A stretch of DNA of 64,000 nt, taken from the NCBI GenBank assembly GCA_900548975.1, contig URMS01000005.1, forward strand, positions 62,001-126,000, read 5' to 3'. Shown piece after piece: positions 1-8,835 of the stretch (position 1 is the stretch's first letter; the number at the start of each line of letters is the position of its first letter). This DNA comes from an uncultured Porphyromonadaceae bacterium. GTDB lineage: Bacteria; Bacteroidota; Bacteroidia; Bacteroidales; Muribaculaceae. A program made the translations under genes and the position numbers. The notes beneath the pieces are model-generated. The model saw nothing but the letters and a program-made list of their open reading frames with translations, was not told the DNA's origin and did no database searches.

Positions 1-861
1 TACGCTCTCTATGCGGTAAGCAACCGCCCGCATACCCAGGCTACTCTCGATTATATTCTGGAAAACGGCGAGACTCCCGATATGATCTACAAGGTTGAGG
101 CTCCGGGCGAGATCTCACTGCCCAACGGCGTACACAATAAGATAAGCGACCTCATTGTGATAACTTACGACGACAAGGACAACGCTCTGGAGATGAACTC
201 GCAGTTCTTCACCGTTGTCGACGATGAGGCCGACAAATGGACTTCGATAGGTCAGGCGGGCATATATACCGAGATGCTGGAAAAGACCGTGTTCGAAAGC
301 GAGGGCAACGACTATACCGTCGAACTCCAACAGAGCAAGGACAACGCTGACCTCGTGCGTATCGTGGACCTCTATGGCGAACAGTCGCCTCTAACTTCGC
401 CGGCACAGGTGCACTCGGCTATGCGTCATTATATGGTGTTCGACCTGAGCGATCCCGCGATGGTTCAGGTGGCACATACCGACCTCGGCATCGACATGGG
501 CGGCGGTTCGTTCTATGTCTACGCCGTGGCCACTGCCCAGGGTTATCGCGGCAAAACGCCCGAAGAGATTAAGGAGAAATATCCCTGCGGTACTTACAGC
601 GACGGGATTCTTGAATTCCCCGAAGGTGCTCTCGAGATGCTTTGCGATGATTTCAGCGTGTTCGGCGGTACTGCCGGAGCGGCATATCCGTGCGGTAAGT
701 TCCAGCTCGATCTCGACGGCATTGCCGGTATCGGCAATATTACAGTCGGTGCCGATGCCCCGGTGCGCTATTACAATCTGCAGGGCATGGAGGTGAAGAA
801 TCCCGCGAAGGGCATCTATATCCGCTGTCAGGGCGCCAAGAGCACGAAGGTCGTTTTTTAG
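1..861 (+). CDS. Secreted protein, C-terminal part, with YNLxG...GIYI tail
   Basis: The reading frame is open from the first base, so this is the 3' part (286 residues) of a longer gene. I do not recognise the body of the protein. The last 30 residues (YYNLQGMEV...KGIYI...KVVF) match the tail seen on other secreted proteins of this window (51699-53249, 46203-48962) and resemble a type A C-terminal sorting domain, so export to the cell surface is likely. An ATG at 82 exists, but coding continues upstream of it. Downstream lie copies of a GGCTGACAGGC repeat, as also found after the gene ending at 53249. Confidence 0.75.
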   Translation, partial: YALYAVSNRPHTQATLDYILENGETPDMIYKVEAPGEISLPNGVHNKISDLIVITYDDKDNALEMNSQFFTVVDDEADKWTSIGQAGIYTEMLEKTVFESEGNDYTVELQQSKDNADLVRIVDLYGEQSPLTSPAQVHSAMRHYMVFDLSDPAMVQVAHTDLGIDMGGGSFYVYAVATAQGYRGKTPEEIKEKYPCGTYSDGILEFPEGALEMLCDDFSVFGGTAGAAYPCGKFQLDLDGIAGIGNITVGADAPVRYYNLQGMEVKNPAKGIYIRCQGAKSTKVVF

Positions 862-869
862 GCCTTATA

Positions 870-980
870 GGCTGACAGGCTGACGGGATTTTTAGGCTGA
901 CAGGCTGACAAGCGGTTAGGCAGACAGGCTTTTTTAAAGCAGCACCTCTTCGAGGCCTGTGTGCCTGTCGGCCTATACTG
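870..980. repeat. Degenerate GGCTGACAGGC repeats
   Basis: GGCTGACAGGCTGAC occurs at 870-884 and again at 895-910. GGCAGACAGGC follows at 918-928, and related words continue to about 980. A similar cluster follows the gene ending at 53249 (53258-53275, with GCCTGTCTGCC near 53540). Function unknown. Confidence 0.6.
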
Positions 981-981
981 C

Positions 982-1012
982 TTGGATGCCTGAAAGATTT
1001 TGTTTATCTTTG
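982..1012 (+). promoter_or_regulatory. Bacteroidetes-type promoter
   Basis: TTGG at 982-985, a 19-bp spacer, then TATCTTTG at 1005-1012 fits the Bacteroidetes -33/-7 consensus. Transcription would start near 1016-1019, which decides the start of the next gene. Confidence 0.6.
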
Positions 1013-1055
1013 TGGCGTGAAATGGTTGAAGCAGATTCTGAGTCGTTTTGGCAGC

Positions 1056-2198
1056 ATGCGTGCGCGTGTGGCGCTTGCCGTAGTGTGCGGTGTGGTCATG
1101 CTTTACCTGACTTGGGCGAGCGATCGATCGCCCTATTCGATAGGGTCGGAAGATGTGCTGATGCGGCATCTGTATCTTGCTGAAAAGATTGTCGGCATAG
1201 AGGATCGCCGTCTGCCCGCCGATTATCTGGCTGTGAATGTAGGCTACGACCGTCAGCTTGCTCCGCTGTGCGATGAGTACGGCGATACCCTTGGCGAGCG
1301 CGAAGTCGCCAACCGCTACCGCATGTACCGGTTTCTCGACGCGATAAAGGATCTGAACTATAAGGCGGTGCTTGTCGATGTGTTTTTCGACGGCGACCGT
1401 CCTGTGCCGGGCGATACGGCGCTGATAGAGCTTATCAACGGTATGCGCGACGTGACTGTGCCCTGGCACGCGTCGCACCGCCTGTCGCCTCTTGTGCATC
1501 CCGAGAGGGTGTCGAGCGGCGATTATACCGTGAATATATACGAGGACGACTTCGTGAAGTATCTGTATGTCCACGGGTCCGGCCGTGAGTCGGTGGCTCT
1601 GCGCACCTATGCGTCGGCCTGTGACGATGGCAAGACCCCGCATGGCTTCATGCATCAGAAAACCCTCACTCTCCCGCTGGATATAACCATGCGCGAGCAG
1701 GTGCATACCGACGGCACCATGGAGTGGTATAATCTCGGCTCCGACCTTCTGTCGGACGGTGCCGAGGAAACGCTGCCCCGCCTTGTCGACGGCCGCATAG
1801 TGGTGATCGGCGACTACGTGGAGCTCGACCGGCACGGTACCTATGTGGGCGAACTTTCGGGACCGGCCATCCATATCAACGCTATCGATGCTCTCAGGCG
1901 CGGTCTCGACAAACTCAATGTGCTCGAAGGGGCGGTGATGTATGTGGCGTATGTGTGCATATGCCTTATCCTGCTGTGCGGCATGACGATTTGGAGGCGA
2001 TTTCGGGTACGACAGGGCTCGTTGCTTGAATATTTGCTTAATTTCGTAAGTTTTTCGCTCTATTTGTGTCTTTTAGAGATTATTTTGTATATTTGCTTCG
2101 GGAAATTCCACGACGCCTTCCTTGTGACGGTATTCCTGTCGGTATTTACTTTGTTTTGTCAACAACTGAATAAACAATATCCACTATGCCAAGAATAG
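1056..2198 (+). CDS. CHASE2-domain membrane protein
   Basis: Predicted sensor-type membrane protein. A transmembrane helix at the very N-terminus is followed by an extracytoplasmic domain of about 280 residues. That domain ends in the CHASE2-like stretch VVIGDYV...D.H.TYVGELSGPAIHINAIDALRRG. Three hydrophobic helices close the protein (around residues 290-375). No kinase, cyclase or phosphatase output domain follows, so signalling must pass to a partner if it occurs. The frame extends up to a GTG at 1017, but the promoter at 982-1012 would start transcription at about that base, so the ATG at 1056 is preferred. The 3' end overlaps the next gene by 13 bp, suggesting coupling. Confidence 0.65.
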   Translation: MRARVALAVVCGVVMLYLTWASDRSPYSIGSEDVLMRHLYLAEKIVGIEDRRLPADYLAVNVGYDRQLAPLCDEYGDTLGEREVANRYRMYRFLDAIKDLNYKAVLVDVFFDGDRPVPGDTALIELINGMRDVTVPWHASHRLSPLVHPERVSSGDYTVNIYEDDFVKYLYVHGSGRESVALRTYASACDDGKTPHGFMHQKTLTLPLDITMREQVHTDGTMEWYNLGSDLLSDGAEETLPRLVDGRIVVIGDYVELDRHGTYVGELSGPAIHINAIDALRRGLDKLNVLEGAVMYVAYVCICLILLCGMTIWRRFRVRQGSLLEYLLNFVSFSLYLCLLEIILYICFGKFHDAFLVTVFLSVFTLFCQQLNKQYPLCQE

Positions 2199-2821
2199 CG
2201 ACAATGGTGCTGTTCGTGCTCGTATGCCTTTGCGTGCGGGCCGATTACCGCATACTATATATGAATACCCCCACCATAGAGATAGGAGGGAAGACGCTGA
2301 AGGTGAAAGATACTTTTGTTCCCGATGCCAAGATAAAGTGGACTTCGCCCAAACAGGCCATCAAGGTGCTCGACACCAAGACCGGCGAAAAGCGTGTGCT
2401 CGTGGCCGACGATTTCAGCCAGGCCAAGGCCCAGAGCGCCAAAGCCTATCTGGACTATGTGTGCCGGACCAAGCGCCTGTCGACCGACAGCTATATCGGC
2501 AAGACGGCCATAAAGTCGCTGGCATCGTATCTCAACGACCGCTTCTATCTTCTTGACAATCTCGAGATAGAGACAGGCGTGCCCACCGATGCCAACCATT
2601 ATTTTTTCATAACCTATGTGCACAACGGCCAGGAGATAACCAAAGCGGTGCCCAACGACAAAGGTGTGTTCACGCTCACACCGCCCGTATTCTCCTTCAA
2701 CGGCTCACGGCCCGAAAACGAGGTGACCGTTAAAGTATACTACTACGACAAGACCGCCGACCGTGTGACACCCGTATGCACCAACATGCGTGTGGTGATA
2801 CTGCCTAAGAAACTTAAATAA
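2186..2821 (+). CDS. Secreted protein of unknown function, CHASE2 partner
   Basis: A 211-residue protein with a clear signal peptide (hydrophobic residues 5-17, cleavage probably after CVRA). The rest is a soluble, lysine-rich domain that I do not recognise. It starts inside the end of the CHASE2 gene, so the two are probably made together and may act together in the periplasm. The last strand (VTVKVYYYDK...VCTNMRVVILPKK) looks like a beta-sandwich end. Function unknown. Confidence 0.6.
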   Translation: MPRIATMVLFVLVCLCVRADYRILYMNTPTIEIGGKTLKVKDTFVPDAKIKWTSPKQAIKVLDTKTGEKRVLVADDFSQAKAQSAKAYLDYVCRTKRLSTDSYIGKTAIKSLASYLNDRFYLLDNLEIETGVPTDANHYFFITYVHNGQEITKAVPNDKGVFTLTPPVFSFNGSRPENEVTVKVYYYDKTADRVTPVCTNMRVVILPKKLK

Positions 2822-2904
2822 AACCTTTTCAGACCAACCATTTTAATACCAACCCTCATAATCCGTAGCGGAAGACTCCACAGCAGGGGTCTGCAACCGC
2901 GCAA

Positions 2905-4968
2905 ATGCATAACATGGACATAAAAGCAATTAACCGCGCAGCCGACAACATCAGAATTCTGGCTGCGTCGATGGTCGAGAAAGCAAAATCCGGCCATCCC
3001 GGCGGCGCCATGGGCGGCGCTGACTTCGTAAACGTACTTTTCTCGCAGTTCCTGGTGACTGATCCCGACGATCCCACCTGGTTCGCCCGCGACCGTTTCT
3101 TCCTCGATCCGGGTCATATGTCGCCGATGCTGTACTCGGTGCTGGCTCTTGCCGGCCATTATACCCTCGACGAACTCCAGCAGTTCCGCCAGTGGGGTTC
3201 GGTGACACCCGGTCACCCCGAGCTTGACCCCGAACGCGGTGTCGAGAATACCTCCGGTCCTCTCGGCCAGGGTCATACCATGGCCGTGGGCTGTGCTATC
3301 GCCGAGCGCTTCCTCGAAGCACGTTTCGGTGAGGCCGTGGCTCACAAGACCTACGCCTTCATATCGGACGGCGGCATACAGGAAGAAATATCGCAGGGCG
3401 CAGGCCGCATAGCAGGCTATCTGGGTCTGTCGAACCTCATCATGTTCTACGACTGCAACGGTGTGCAGCTTTCGACCATGGTCGACGCTGTAGACCGCGA
3501 GGACTATGCCGCCAAATACCGCGCATGGCACTGGAATGTGCTCGAGGTTGACGGCAACGATCCGCAGGCTATCGCCGAGGCTATAGTAAAGGCCCAGGCC
3601 GAAACAAAGAAGCCTACCATCATCATCGGCCATACCGTGATGGGCAAAGGTGCCGTCAAGGCCGACGGCGAAGGCTTCGAGGGCCAGTGCTCGACCCACG
3701 GGCAGCCTCTGAGCAAGAGCGGTGCCGACTATGCCGCTACTGTGGCTAACCTTGGCGGCGACCCCGAGAATCCCTGGAAGATATTCCCCGAAGCAGCCGA
3801 ACTCTACGAGAACCGCAGCAAGGAACTCCGCGCCATCGTGGCCAAGCGCCGCGAAGCCTTCAAGGCATGGCAGGACGCCAATCCGGCCAAGGCTGTCGAG
3901 CTCAAGGGCTACCTCGAGGGCGTTCTGCCCCAGATCGACTATACTGCCATAGTGCACAAGGCCGATACATCCACACGCCAGGCATCGGCCGATGTGCTGT
4001 CGGTACTCGCCGAGAAGGTAGGCAACATGATTGTGGCATCGGCCGACCTTGCCAACTCCGACAAGACCGACGGCTTCCTCAAGAAGACCCACGCCTTCAC
4101 TGCCGATGATTTCAGCGGCGCATTCTTCCAGGCAGGTGTCGCCGAGCTTACCATGGCCGCAATTATGAACGGTGTGGCTCTGCACGGCGGCGTTATCGGC
4201 GCCTGCGGCACATTCTTCGTTTTCTCCGACTACATGAAGCCTGCCGTGCGCATGGCCGCCCTGATGGAACTCCCGGTAAAATATATATGGACACACGACG
4301 CCTTCCGTGTTGGCGAGGACGGTCCTACCCACGAGCCTATCGAGCAGGAGGCACAGCTGCGTCTGATGGAGCAGATATCGAACTTCAGCGGCAAGCCATC
4401 GATGCTGGTTCTCCGTCCGGCCGATGCCGCCGAGACCTCGGTATGCTACAAGATGGCCATGGAGAACAAGGAAACCCCGACCGCTCTCATATTGTCGCGC
4501 CAGGATATCAAGGATCTTCCCGCTCCCGCCGGCACCACACGCCAGCAGGCAGCCCTGGGCGCCGAGCGTGGCGGCTATACCGTTGTGGCTCCCGAAGGCA
4601 CTCCCGACGTGGTGATGGTTGCAAACGGTTCGGAAGTGTCGCTGCTGTGCGAGGTTGCCGCCCTGCTTGCCGCCGACGGTGTCAAGGCCGCCGTGGTGTC
4701 GATGCCTTCGGCAGGACTGTTCAACCGCCAGCCCGAGTCGTACCGCGAATCGGTTCTTCCCGCCGGTGTGCGTCAGTTCGGTCTCACAGCCGGTCTGCCC
4801 ACAGCCCTTATGACAATCAGGGGCTTCAACGGCGAAATCTACGGCATGGAGCGCTTCGGCGCATCGGCTCCGTACAAGATACTGGACGAGAAGTTCGGCT
4901 TTACGGCTCCGCAGGTCTTCGAGCGCGTTCGCAATCTTCTTGGTCGTGTAAATCTGGCCGACTGTTAA
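2905..4968 (+). CDS. tkt: Transketolase
   Basis: Thiamine-diphosphate enzyme of the non-oxidative pentose phosphate pathway, moving two-carbon ketol units between sugar phosphates in the cytoplasm. It is 687 residues, the usual full length. Visible marks are KSGHPGG near residue 29, GPLGQG near 118, the TPP/metal region ISDGGIQEE...FYDCN near 153-180, the pyrimidine domain HGGVIGACGTFFVFSDYMKPAVRMAAL, and the transketolase signature HDAFRVGEDGPTHEPIEQ near 472. The SDGG form replaces the common GDG and is typical, as far as I know, of Bacteroidetes transketolases. ATG codons at 2905 and 2914 are both possible starts. It stands alone between the CHASE2 pair and the OmpA gene. Confidence 0.95.
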   Translation: MHNMDIKAINRAADNIRILAASMVEKAKSGHPGGAMGGADFVNVLFSQFLVTDPDDPTWFARDRFFLDPGHMSPMLYSVLALAGHYTLDELQQFRQWGSVTPGHPELDPERGVENTSGPLGQGHTMAVGCAIAERFLEARFGEAVAHKTYAFISDGGIQEEISQGAGRIAGYLGLSNLIMFYDCNGVQLSTMVDAVDREDYAAKYRAWHWNVLEVDGNDPQAIAEAIVKAQAETKKPTIIIGHTVMGKGAVKADGEGFEGQCSTHGQPLSKSGADYAATVANLGGDPENPWKIFPEAAELYENRSKELRAIVAKRREAFKAWQDANPAKAVELKGYLEGVLPQIDYTAIVHKADTSTRQASADVLSVLAEKVGNMIVASADLANSDKTDGFLKKTHAFTADDFSGAFFQAGVAELTMAAIMNGVALHGGVIGACGTFFVFSDYMKPAVRMAALMELPVKYIWTHDAFRVGEDGPTHEPIEQEAQLRLMEQISNFSGKPSMLVLRPADAAETSVCYKMAMENKETPTALILSRQDIKDLPAPAGTTRQQAALGAERGGYTVVAPEGTPDVVMVANGSEVSLLCEVAALLAADGVKAAVVSMPSAGLFNRQPESYRESVLPAGVRQFGLTAGLPTALMTIRGFNGEIYGMERFGASAPYKILDEKFGFTAPQVFERVRNLLGRVNLADC

Positions 4969-5091
4969 AATTAGGGGCGCTAATTCAATAAATTTCACAT
5001 TTGTTGGTTGCGAATGAAAAATTTGTTGTAATTTAGCGCTCTCTAAAAGTACGCTCAGACATAACATTCAACCATTAATCATCATATCTCT

Positions 5092-6303
5092 ATGAAAAAA
5101 GGTACACTTTTGGCATGCGCATGCGCACTCGTACTGGGTGCACAGAGCGCTGTGGCCCAGCAGGCACCGGAGGTTACTTATGTCTCCGATCCCGCACAGG
5201 GTCTGCTGATCAACCGCATGCAGGACAACTGGTTCATCACCGCAGAAGGTGGCGCAAGTTTCTATCTTGCCGACAAGTCTATTCATCGCAAAATCGGTGA
5301 TCGCTTCATGCCTGCCGCTTCTATCTATGTAGGCAAGCACATCACTCCCGTCTTCGGCCTCCGTGCCGGTATCAACTGGCTCGGCCTCAAGGGTCTCGCC
5401 ACCGGTCCCGACTACATCGGCGCAATGCCCGACGAAATGGTTGGCAACTACTACAAGACAAAATACAACGAATTCGGCCTCGTATTCGACGCTATGGTCA
5501 ACCTCACCAACTGGTGGTGCGGCTACAACCCCAACCGTGTGTACAACGCTACCGTATACGCCGGTGCGGGCGCATACTCCACTTTCGTGAAGGACTATAA
5601 CGGCACCAAGGCCGACGGCTGGAAGCACGCCAACGATGCCATCCTCACTCTCCGTGCCGGTCTTATCAACTCGTTCCGCCTCAACAAGCACATCGCTCTG
5701 TCGCTCGACCTCCGCATCAGCGGTCTCGACGGTCTGCAGAACTTTGGCGGCAAGAACTGGAACAACAAGTATGCCAGCCTTCAGGGCTATGTAGGCATCA
5801 CCTACAACTTCAACAAGACCGACTGGAGCGCTCCCGTCGTTCCCGTATGCCCCGAACCTGAGAACTGCGACGCCCTCCGCGCCCGTCTCGCTGCCGCCGA
5901 TGCCCGCATCGCCGACCTCGAGAGCCAGCTCAAGGACTGCCTCTCGCGTCCTGTTGAGACCAAGGTTGAGGCTGCCGGTCCTCTGGCAACCGTATACTAT
6001 CCCATCGGTGTATCGCGTCTGAGCCGCGAAAACCAGCGTGTGGTTAAGGCTATCGCCTACGTTATGACCCAGAACCCCGACAAGAAGTATGTTCTTACCG
6101 GCTGGGCCGACAACTACACCGGTACCGACAACATCAACGTGCGTCTGCGCAAGAACCGTGCCGAAGGCGTTGCCAAGCTGCTCGTCCGCAACGGTGTTCC
6201 CGAAAGCCAGATCACCACTACCACCAACAACGGCAACCTCTCCGACCTCGGTGAAAAGTGCGTGGCTCTCGACCGTGCAGTAACTATCGAAGAAGCTAAA
6301 TAA
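5092..6303 (+). CDS. OmpA-family outer membrane protein
   Basis: A 403-residue envelope protein. A signal peptide (residues 1-22, ending SAVA-QQ) precedes an outer-membrane beta-barrel region with alternating aromatic strands (about 45-240). A short proline/cysteine linker and a coiled-coil stretch rich in Ala, Arg and Leu follow (about 250-285). The C-terminal OmpA domain (about 300-400) would bind peptidoglycan; its signature is NINVRLRKNRAEGVAKLLVRNGVP. It is likely an abundant protein: GC-rich biased codons and its own strong terminator. A 7-bp inverted repeat (GCGCTAA/TTAGCGC) brackets the upstream AT-rich region at 4977-5039. Confidence 0.9.
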   Translation: MKKGTLLACACALVLGAQSAVAQQAPEVTYVSDPAQGLLINRMQDNWFITAEGGASFYLADKSIHRKIGDRFMPAASIYVGKHITPVFGLRAGINWLGLKGLATGPDYIGAMPDEMVGNYYKTKYNEFGLVFDAMVNLTNWWCGYNPNRVYNATVYAGAGAYSTFVKDYNGTKADGWKHANDAILTLRAGLINSFRLNKHIALSLDLRISGLDGLQNFGGKNWNNKYASLQGYVGITYNFNKTDWSAPVVPVCPEPENCDALRARLAAADARIADLESQLKDCLSRPVETKVEAAGPLATVYYPIGVSRLSRENQRVVKAIAYVMTQNPDKKYVLTGWADNYTGTDNINVRLRKNRAEGVAKLLVRNGVPESQITTTTNNGNLSDLGEKCVALDRAVTIEEAK

Positions 6304-6323
6304 GTATTGACAACGATACTGTG

Positions 6324-6355
6324 AAAAAGAGCCGCCCTCAAAGCGGCTCTTTTTT
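6324..6355 (+). terminator. Rho-independent terminator of the OmpA gene
   Basis: A 12-bp perfect stem (6324-6335 with 6343-6354, core AGAGCCGC/GCGGCTCT) with a 7-nt loop runs into a T tract, 20 bp after the stop codon. Confidence 0.9.
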
Positions 6356-6361
6356 AATTAA

Positions 6362-6443
6362 GAATTATGGATTATGAATTATGAAACACCCTCTCATGAT
6401 TCAATCTCTCATATGGCGATCCATAATTCATAATCCATAATTC
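6362..6443. repeat. 22-bp perfect inverted repeat, AT-rich
   Basis: 6362-6383 and 6422-6443 are exact reverse complements built from ATTATG/CATAAT words, separated by 38 bp. They fill the gap between the OmpA terminator and the GluQ-RS gene. Such AATTATGAATTATG blocks look like small interspersed repeats. Confidence 0.7.
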
Positions 6444-6452
6444 ATAATTGCG

Positions 6453-7376
6453 ATGATTCGTGGTCGATTTGCGCCGTCTCCTACCGGGCGCATGCATCTT
6501 GGAAATGTGGCGGCGGCGCTGCTGTCGTGGCTGTCGGTGCGCGCTGCCGGCGGTGAGTGGATTCTGCGTATCGAGGACCTCGACCCGCAGCGGTCCCGGC
6601 GCGAGCATGCGCGCCTTATCGAGGACGATCTTCATTGGCTCGGGCTCGACTGGGACGAGGGCGGCCTCGACGGCACCGGCCCGTGCGGCCCGTATTCGCA
6701 GAGCCTGCGGAGCGACGTCTATGAGCGCTATCTCGGCCTTCTCAACGACACCGGCTATACCTACCCCTGCCGGTGCACGCGCGCCGAGATAATGGCCACA
6801 CAGGCCCCGCACCAGTCCGACGGCAGGGTAGTGTACGGCGGCAGATGCCGTCCGGCCGGGTTGCCTCGGCATGGAGCCGACTTCGCCGGGGCGTCGACCC
6901 GCATCTATGTGCCCGACCGCGATATAGCGTTCACCGACCGTGTCTTTGGCCCTCAGACAAGCAATCTCGCCGGCGATGTGGGCGACTTCATACTGCGCCG
7001 CGCCGACGGAGCGTGGGCATATCAGCTTGCTGTGGTTGTCGACGATGCCCTGATGGGTGTTACCGAGGTGGTGCGCGGAGCAGATCTTCTGCTGTCGGCG
7101 GCGCAGCAGATATATCTCTACGGGCTTCTTGGCCTGGAGGCGCCGACGTTCGCCCATATACCGCTGCTGTGCAATGCCGACGGGCGCCGTCTGAGCAAGC
7201 GCGACGGCTCTCTGAGCATGGAGTACCTGCGGGAGCGATATACCCCTGCTCAGATCATCGGCCGCGTGGCCGCCATCTATGGTCTCGTGCCCGAACCGAC
7301 CGAAATCACCGCCGCAGAGCTTATCGGCCGTTTCGACTGGGCTGCCGTCCCCGCCGTCCCCACTCTCGAGGTATGA
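6453..7376 (+). CDS. gluQ: Glutamyl-Q tRNA(Asp) synthetase
   Basis: A short paralogue of glutamyl-tRNA synthetase (307 residues against about 500 for GluRS) that lacks the anticodon-binding part. Family members attach glutamate to the queuosine base at position 34 of tRNA-Asp. The N-terminus RGRFAPSPTGRMHLGN carries the HIGH-like motif (residues 15-18). The zinc-site pattern CxC (about 105 and 107) with a further Y...C (about 129-133) is typical of GluQ-RS, and LSKRDGS near 247 stands for KMSKS. The gene starts ten bases after the inverted repeat and converges on the minus-strand gene ending at 7406. Confidence 0.9.
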   Translation: MIRGRFAPSPTGRMHLGNVAAALLSWLSVRAAGGEWILRIEDLDPQRSRREHARLIEDDLHWLGLDWDEGGLDGTGPCGPYSQSLRSDVYERYLGLLNDTGYTYPCRCTRAEIMATQAPHQSDGRVVYGGRCRPAGLPRHGADFAGASTRIYVPDRDIAFTDRVFGPQTSNLAGDVGDFILRRADGAWAYQLAVVVDDALMGVTEVVRGADLLLSAAQQIYLYGLLGLEAPTFAHIPLLCNADGRRLSKRDGSLSMEYLRERYTPAQIIGRVAAIYGLVPEPTEITAAELIGRFDWAAVPAVPTLEV

Positions 7377-7405
7377 CGCTGCCGCGCGCCATCCGGCCGC
7401 GTTTG

Positions 7406-7957
7406 TCAGGACCCGATAAGGATCATTGCGGCGATGCCTCCGACAAACATGAGGATGGCACCGACACAAAACAGTGTGGTGATACGCGACCATTTCCGAT
7501 GCCATTGCTCATCTTCTTTTTCGAACCGCTTAAAATATTTCAGATATCGGTCTTTGGTATACAGCGCCTTGTAAAACGGAATATAGCAGATTCCCACAGG
7601 TAAGGCAAGCAAAGCTATCTCTACTAATGAAGGCAGGCTGCCGAACCATCGTGTTCCCAATCCTAAGAGGACAAACGAAATAAACCCCGGATAGCAAGCG
7701 GAAAAGTAGCCGATCCAGTGATGTGCCCAGCCGACACAAAAGCCGTTTTTACTATTAAGATACGAATTGTCCCATTGCGGGTCTGTTTTCTGCCTGCGTT
7801 CATGATACCGTTTTCTGAAATTTTCTGTAAAAAGATACTGTAGCGGAGAAAACAATCTATCGCAGGCATTCCTCCCAACCCTATATACTTTCTTCTCCCG
7901 CAGCCACATGCAGTAGTGCACCGCATTGAGGAAATACTCGAACTGTTTCCGATTCAT
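7406..7957 (-). CDS. Small membrane protein, downstream copy of a tandem pair
   Basis: A 183-residue protein of unknown function with a middle hydrophobic region (two helices) and a third helix at the C-terminus. Motifs shared with its neighbour are EYFLNAVHYCMWL near the N-terminus and YTKDRYLKYF...EDEQWHRKWSRITTLF near the C-terminus. The frame runs back to 8050, but the ATG at 7957 is chosen: it overlaps the stop of the upstream copy as ATGA and starts at the same homologous point (MNRKQFEYFLN). The pair is very likely co-transcribed and translationally coupled. Confidence 0.65.
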   Translation of the reverse strand: MNRKQFEYFLNAVHYCMWLREKKVYRVGRNACDRLFSPLQYLFTENFRKRYHERRQKTDPQWDNSYLNSKNGFCVGWAHHWIGYFSACYPGFISFVLLGLGTRWFGSLPSLVEIALLALPVGICYIPFYKALYTKDRYLKYFKRFEKEDEQWHRKWSRITTLFCVGAILMFVGGIAAMILIGS

Positions 7958-8526
7958 GGCTTGATGGGATCGATAAATGTCATTGCTATAATACCTCCCA
8001 AAAATGAGAGAACGGCTATAATGCAGAATAGTGTCGTTATTCGCGACCACTTTTTATGCCAGTACTTATCTTCTTTCGCAAACTTTCTGAAATATTTCAG
8101 ATATCGGTCTTTGGTATAAACAGCTTTATAGGCAGGAATATAACAAAGTCCTATCAGGCCGAAAATGATAAAGAGAACAATCCCTTTAGGAAGGTTTCCC
8201 CATATCCTGTTGCCTAAGCCTAAAAGAATGAAGGCAAATCCACATGGATAGAAGGAATATAGAAATCCAAACCAATGATTCGTGGAAGCTGTATTCCAGC
8301 CATCGTGGGGATTGTTGCGATAATTATTCCATTCTTCCAAACCGGTTGACTGCCGCTTATTGAATTTTGCTCTATTTTGGGGCGGTAAGATATTGTTTGC
8401 TATGGTTGATGTTAATGCAAATACAATCTTGTGTACAAACTCCTGAAAGCTTTTCTGATTTAGCCACATGCAGTAGTGCACCGCATTGAGGAAGTACTCG
8501 AAGCTATTATCACTTTTATTACTCAT
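7954..8526 (-). CDS. Small membrane protein, upstream copy of a tandem pair
   Basis: A 190-residue paralogue of the following gene. It has the same EYFLNAVHYCMWL start, two central hydrophobic helices (ACIFxLLGLGNR...GIVLFIIFGLIGLCYIPAYK region), a YTKDRYLKYFRKFAKED motif and a C-terminal helix. The ATG at 8526 is taken; a TTG at 8538 in the same frame is possible. Stretches of 29-32 bp are identical between the copies (7902-7933 with 8462-8493, and 7533-7561 with 8090-8118), so the duplication is recent or kept alike by gene conversion. No known function. Confidence 0.65.
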   Translation of the reverse strand: MSNKSDNSFEYFLNAVHYCMWLNQKSFQEFVHKIVFALTSTIANNILPPQNRAKFNKRQSTGLEEWNNYRNNPHDGWNTASTNHWFGFLYSFYPCGFAFILLGLGNRIWGNLPKGIVLFIIFGLIGLCYIPAYKAVYTKDRYLKYFRKFAKEDKYWHKKWSRITTLFCIIAVLSFLGGIIAMTFIDPIKP

Positions 8527-8596
8527 ATGATTCTTCAACGGCTAATCTGTGGGCTGCAAGGGCGTAGATGCGTTTGGATGAGATGGCATTGGTGTG

Positions 8597-8604
8597 CAAA
8601 GATA
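8597..8604 (-). promoter_or_regulatory. -7 element TATCTTTG for the membrane-protein pair
   Basis: TATCTTTG on the minus strand, 71 bp upstream of the ATG at 8526. No good -33 TTTG is seen at the usual distance. The rest of the 300-bp gap between this pair and the TonB gene holds only the divergent promoter at 8741. Confidence 0.45.
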
Positions 8605-8740
8605 ATTAATTTGTAGGGAATCTGAGATGATATGATAAAATTATTAAAAATATATTAAAGGGGAGGGCGATCGGTGGGACTGAGTGGCATAAAATGGCGG
8701 GTAAATGGCGGTAAGTGTGAAAATATTTAAAAATATTGAC

Positions 8741-8748
8741 TATCTTTG
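8741..8748 (+). promoter_or_regulatory. -7 element TATCTTTG for the TonB receptor gene
   Basis: TATCTTTGC at 8741-8749 lies 87 bp upstream of the ATG at 8836 and would give a leader of about 80 nt. Since transcription starts after 8750, the in-frame codon at 8746 cannot be the start. Confidence 0.55.
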
Positions 8749-8835
8749 CAGCGTCAAAAGAAGCAATATGAAAACTCTCTCCATGAAGTCCGACGAAACC
8801 AATCCCCAAATATATCACATTTACCAATTTACCCA

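Noticed and set aside
2743..5067. Long minus-strand ORF of 774 codons
   Set aside because: It lies opposite the transketolase gene, whose motifs are clear. The antisense translation is Cys/His/Gly-rich without a family, as expected in GC-rich DNA.
8746..8835. N-terminal extension of the TonB receptor
   Set aside because: It begins within the promoter -7 element, and the signal peptide starts at 8836.
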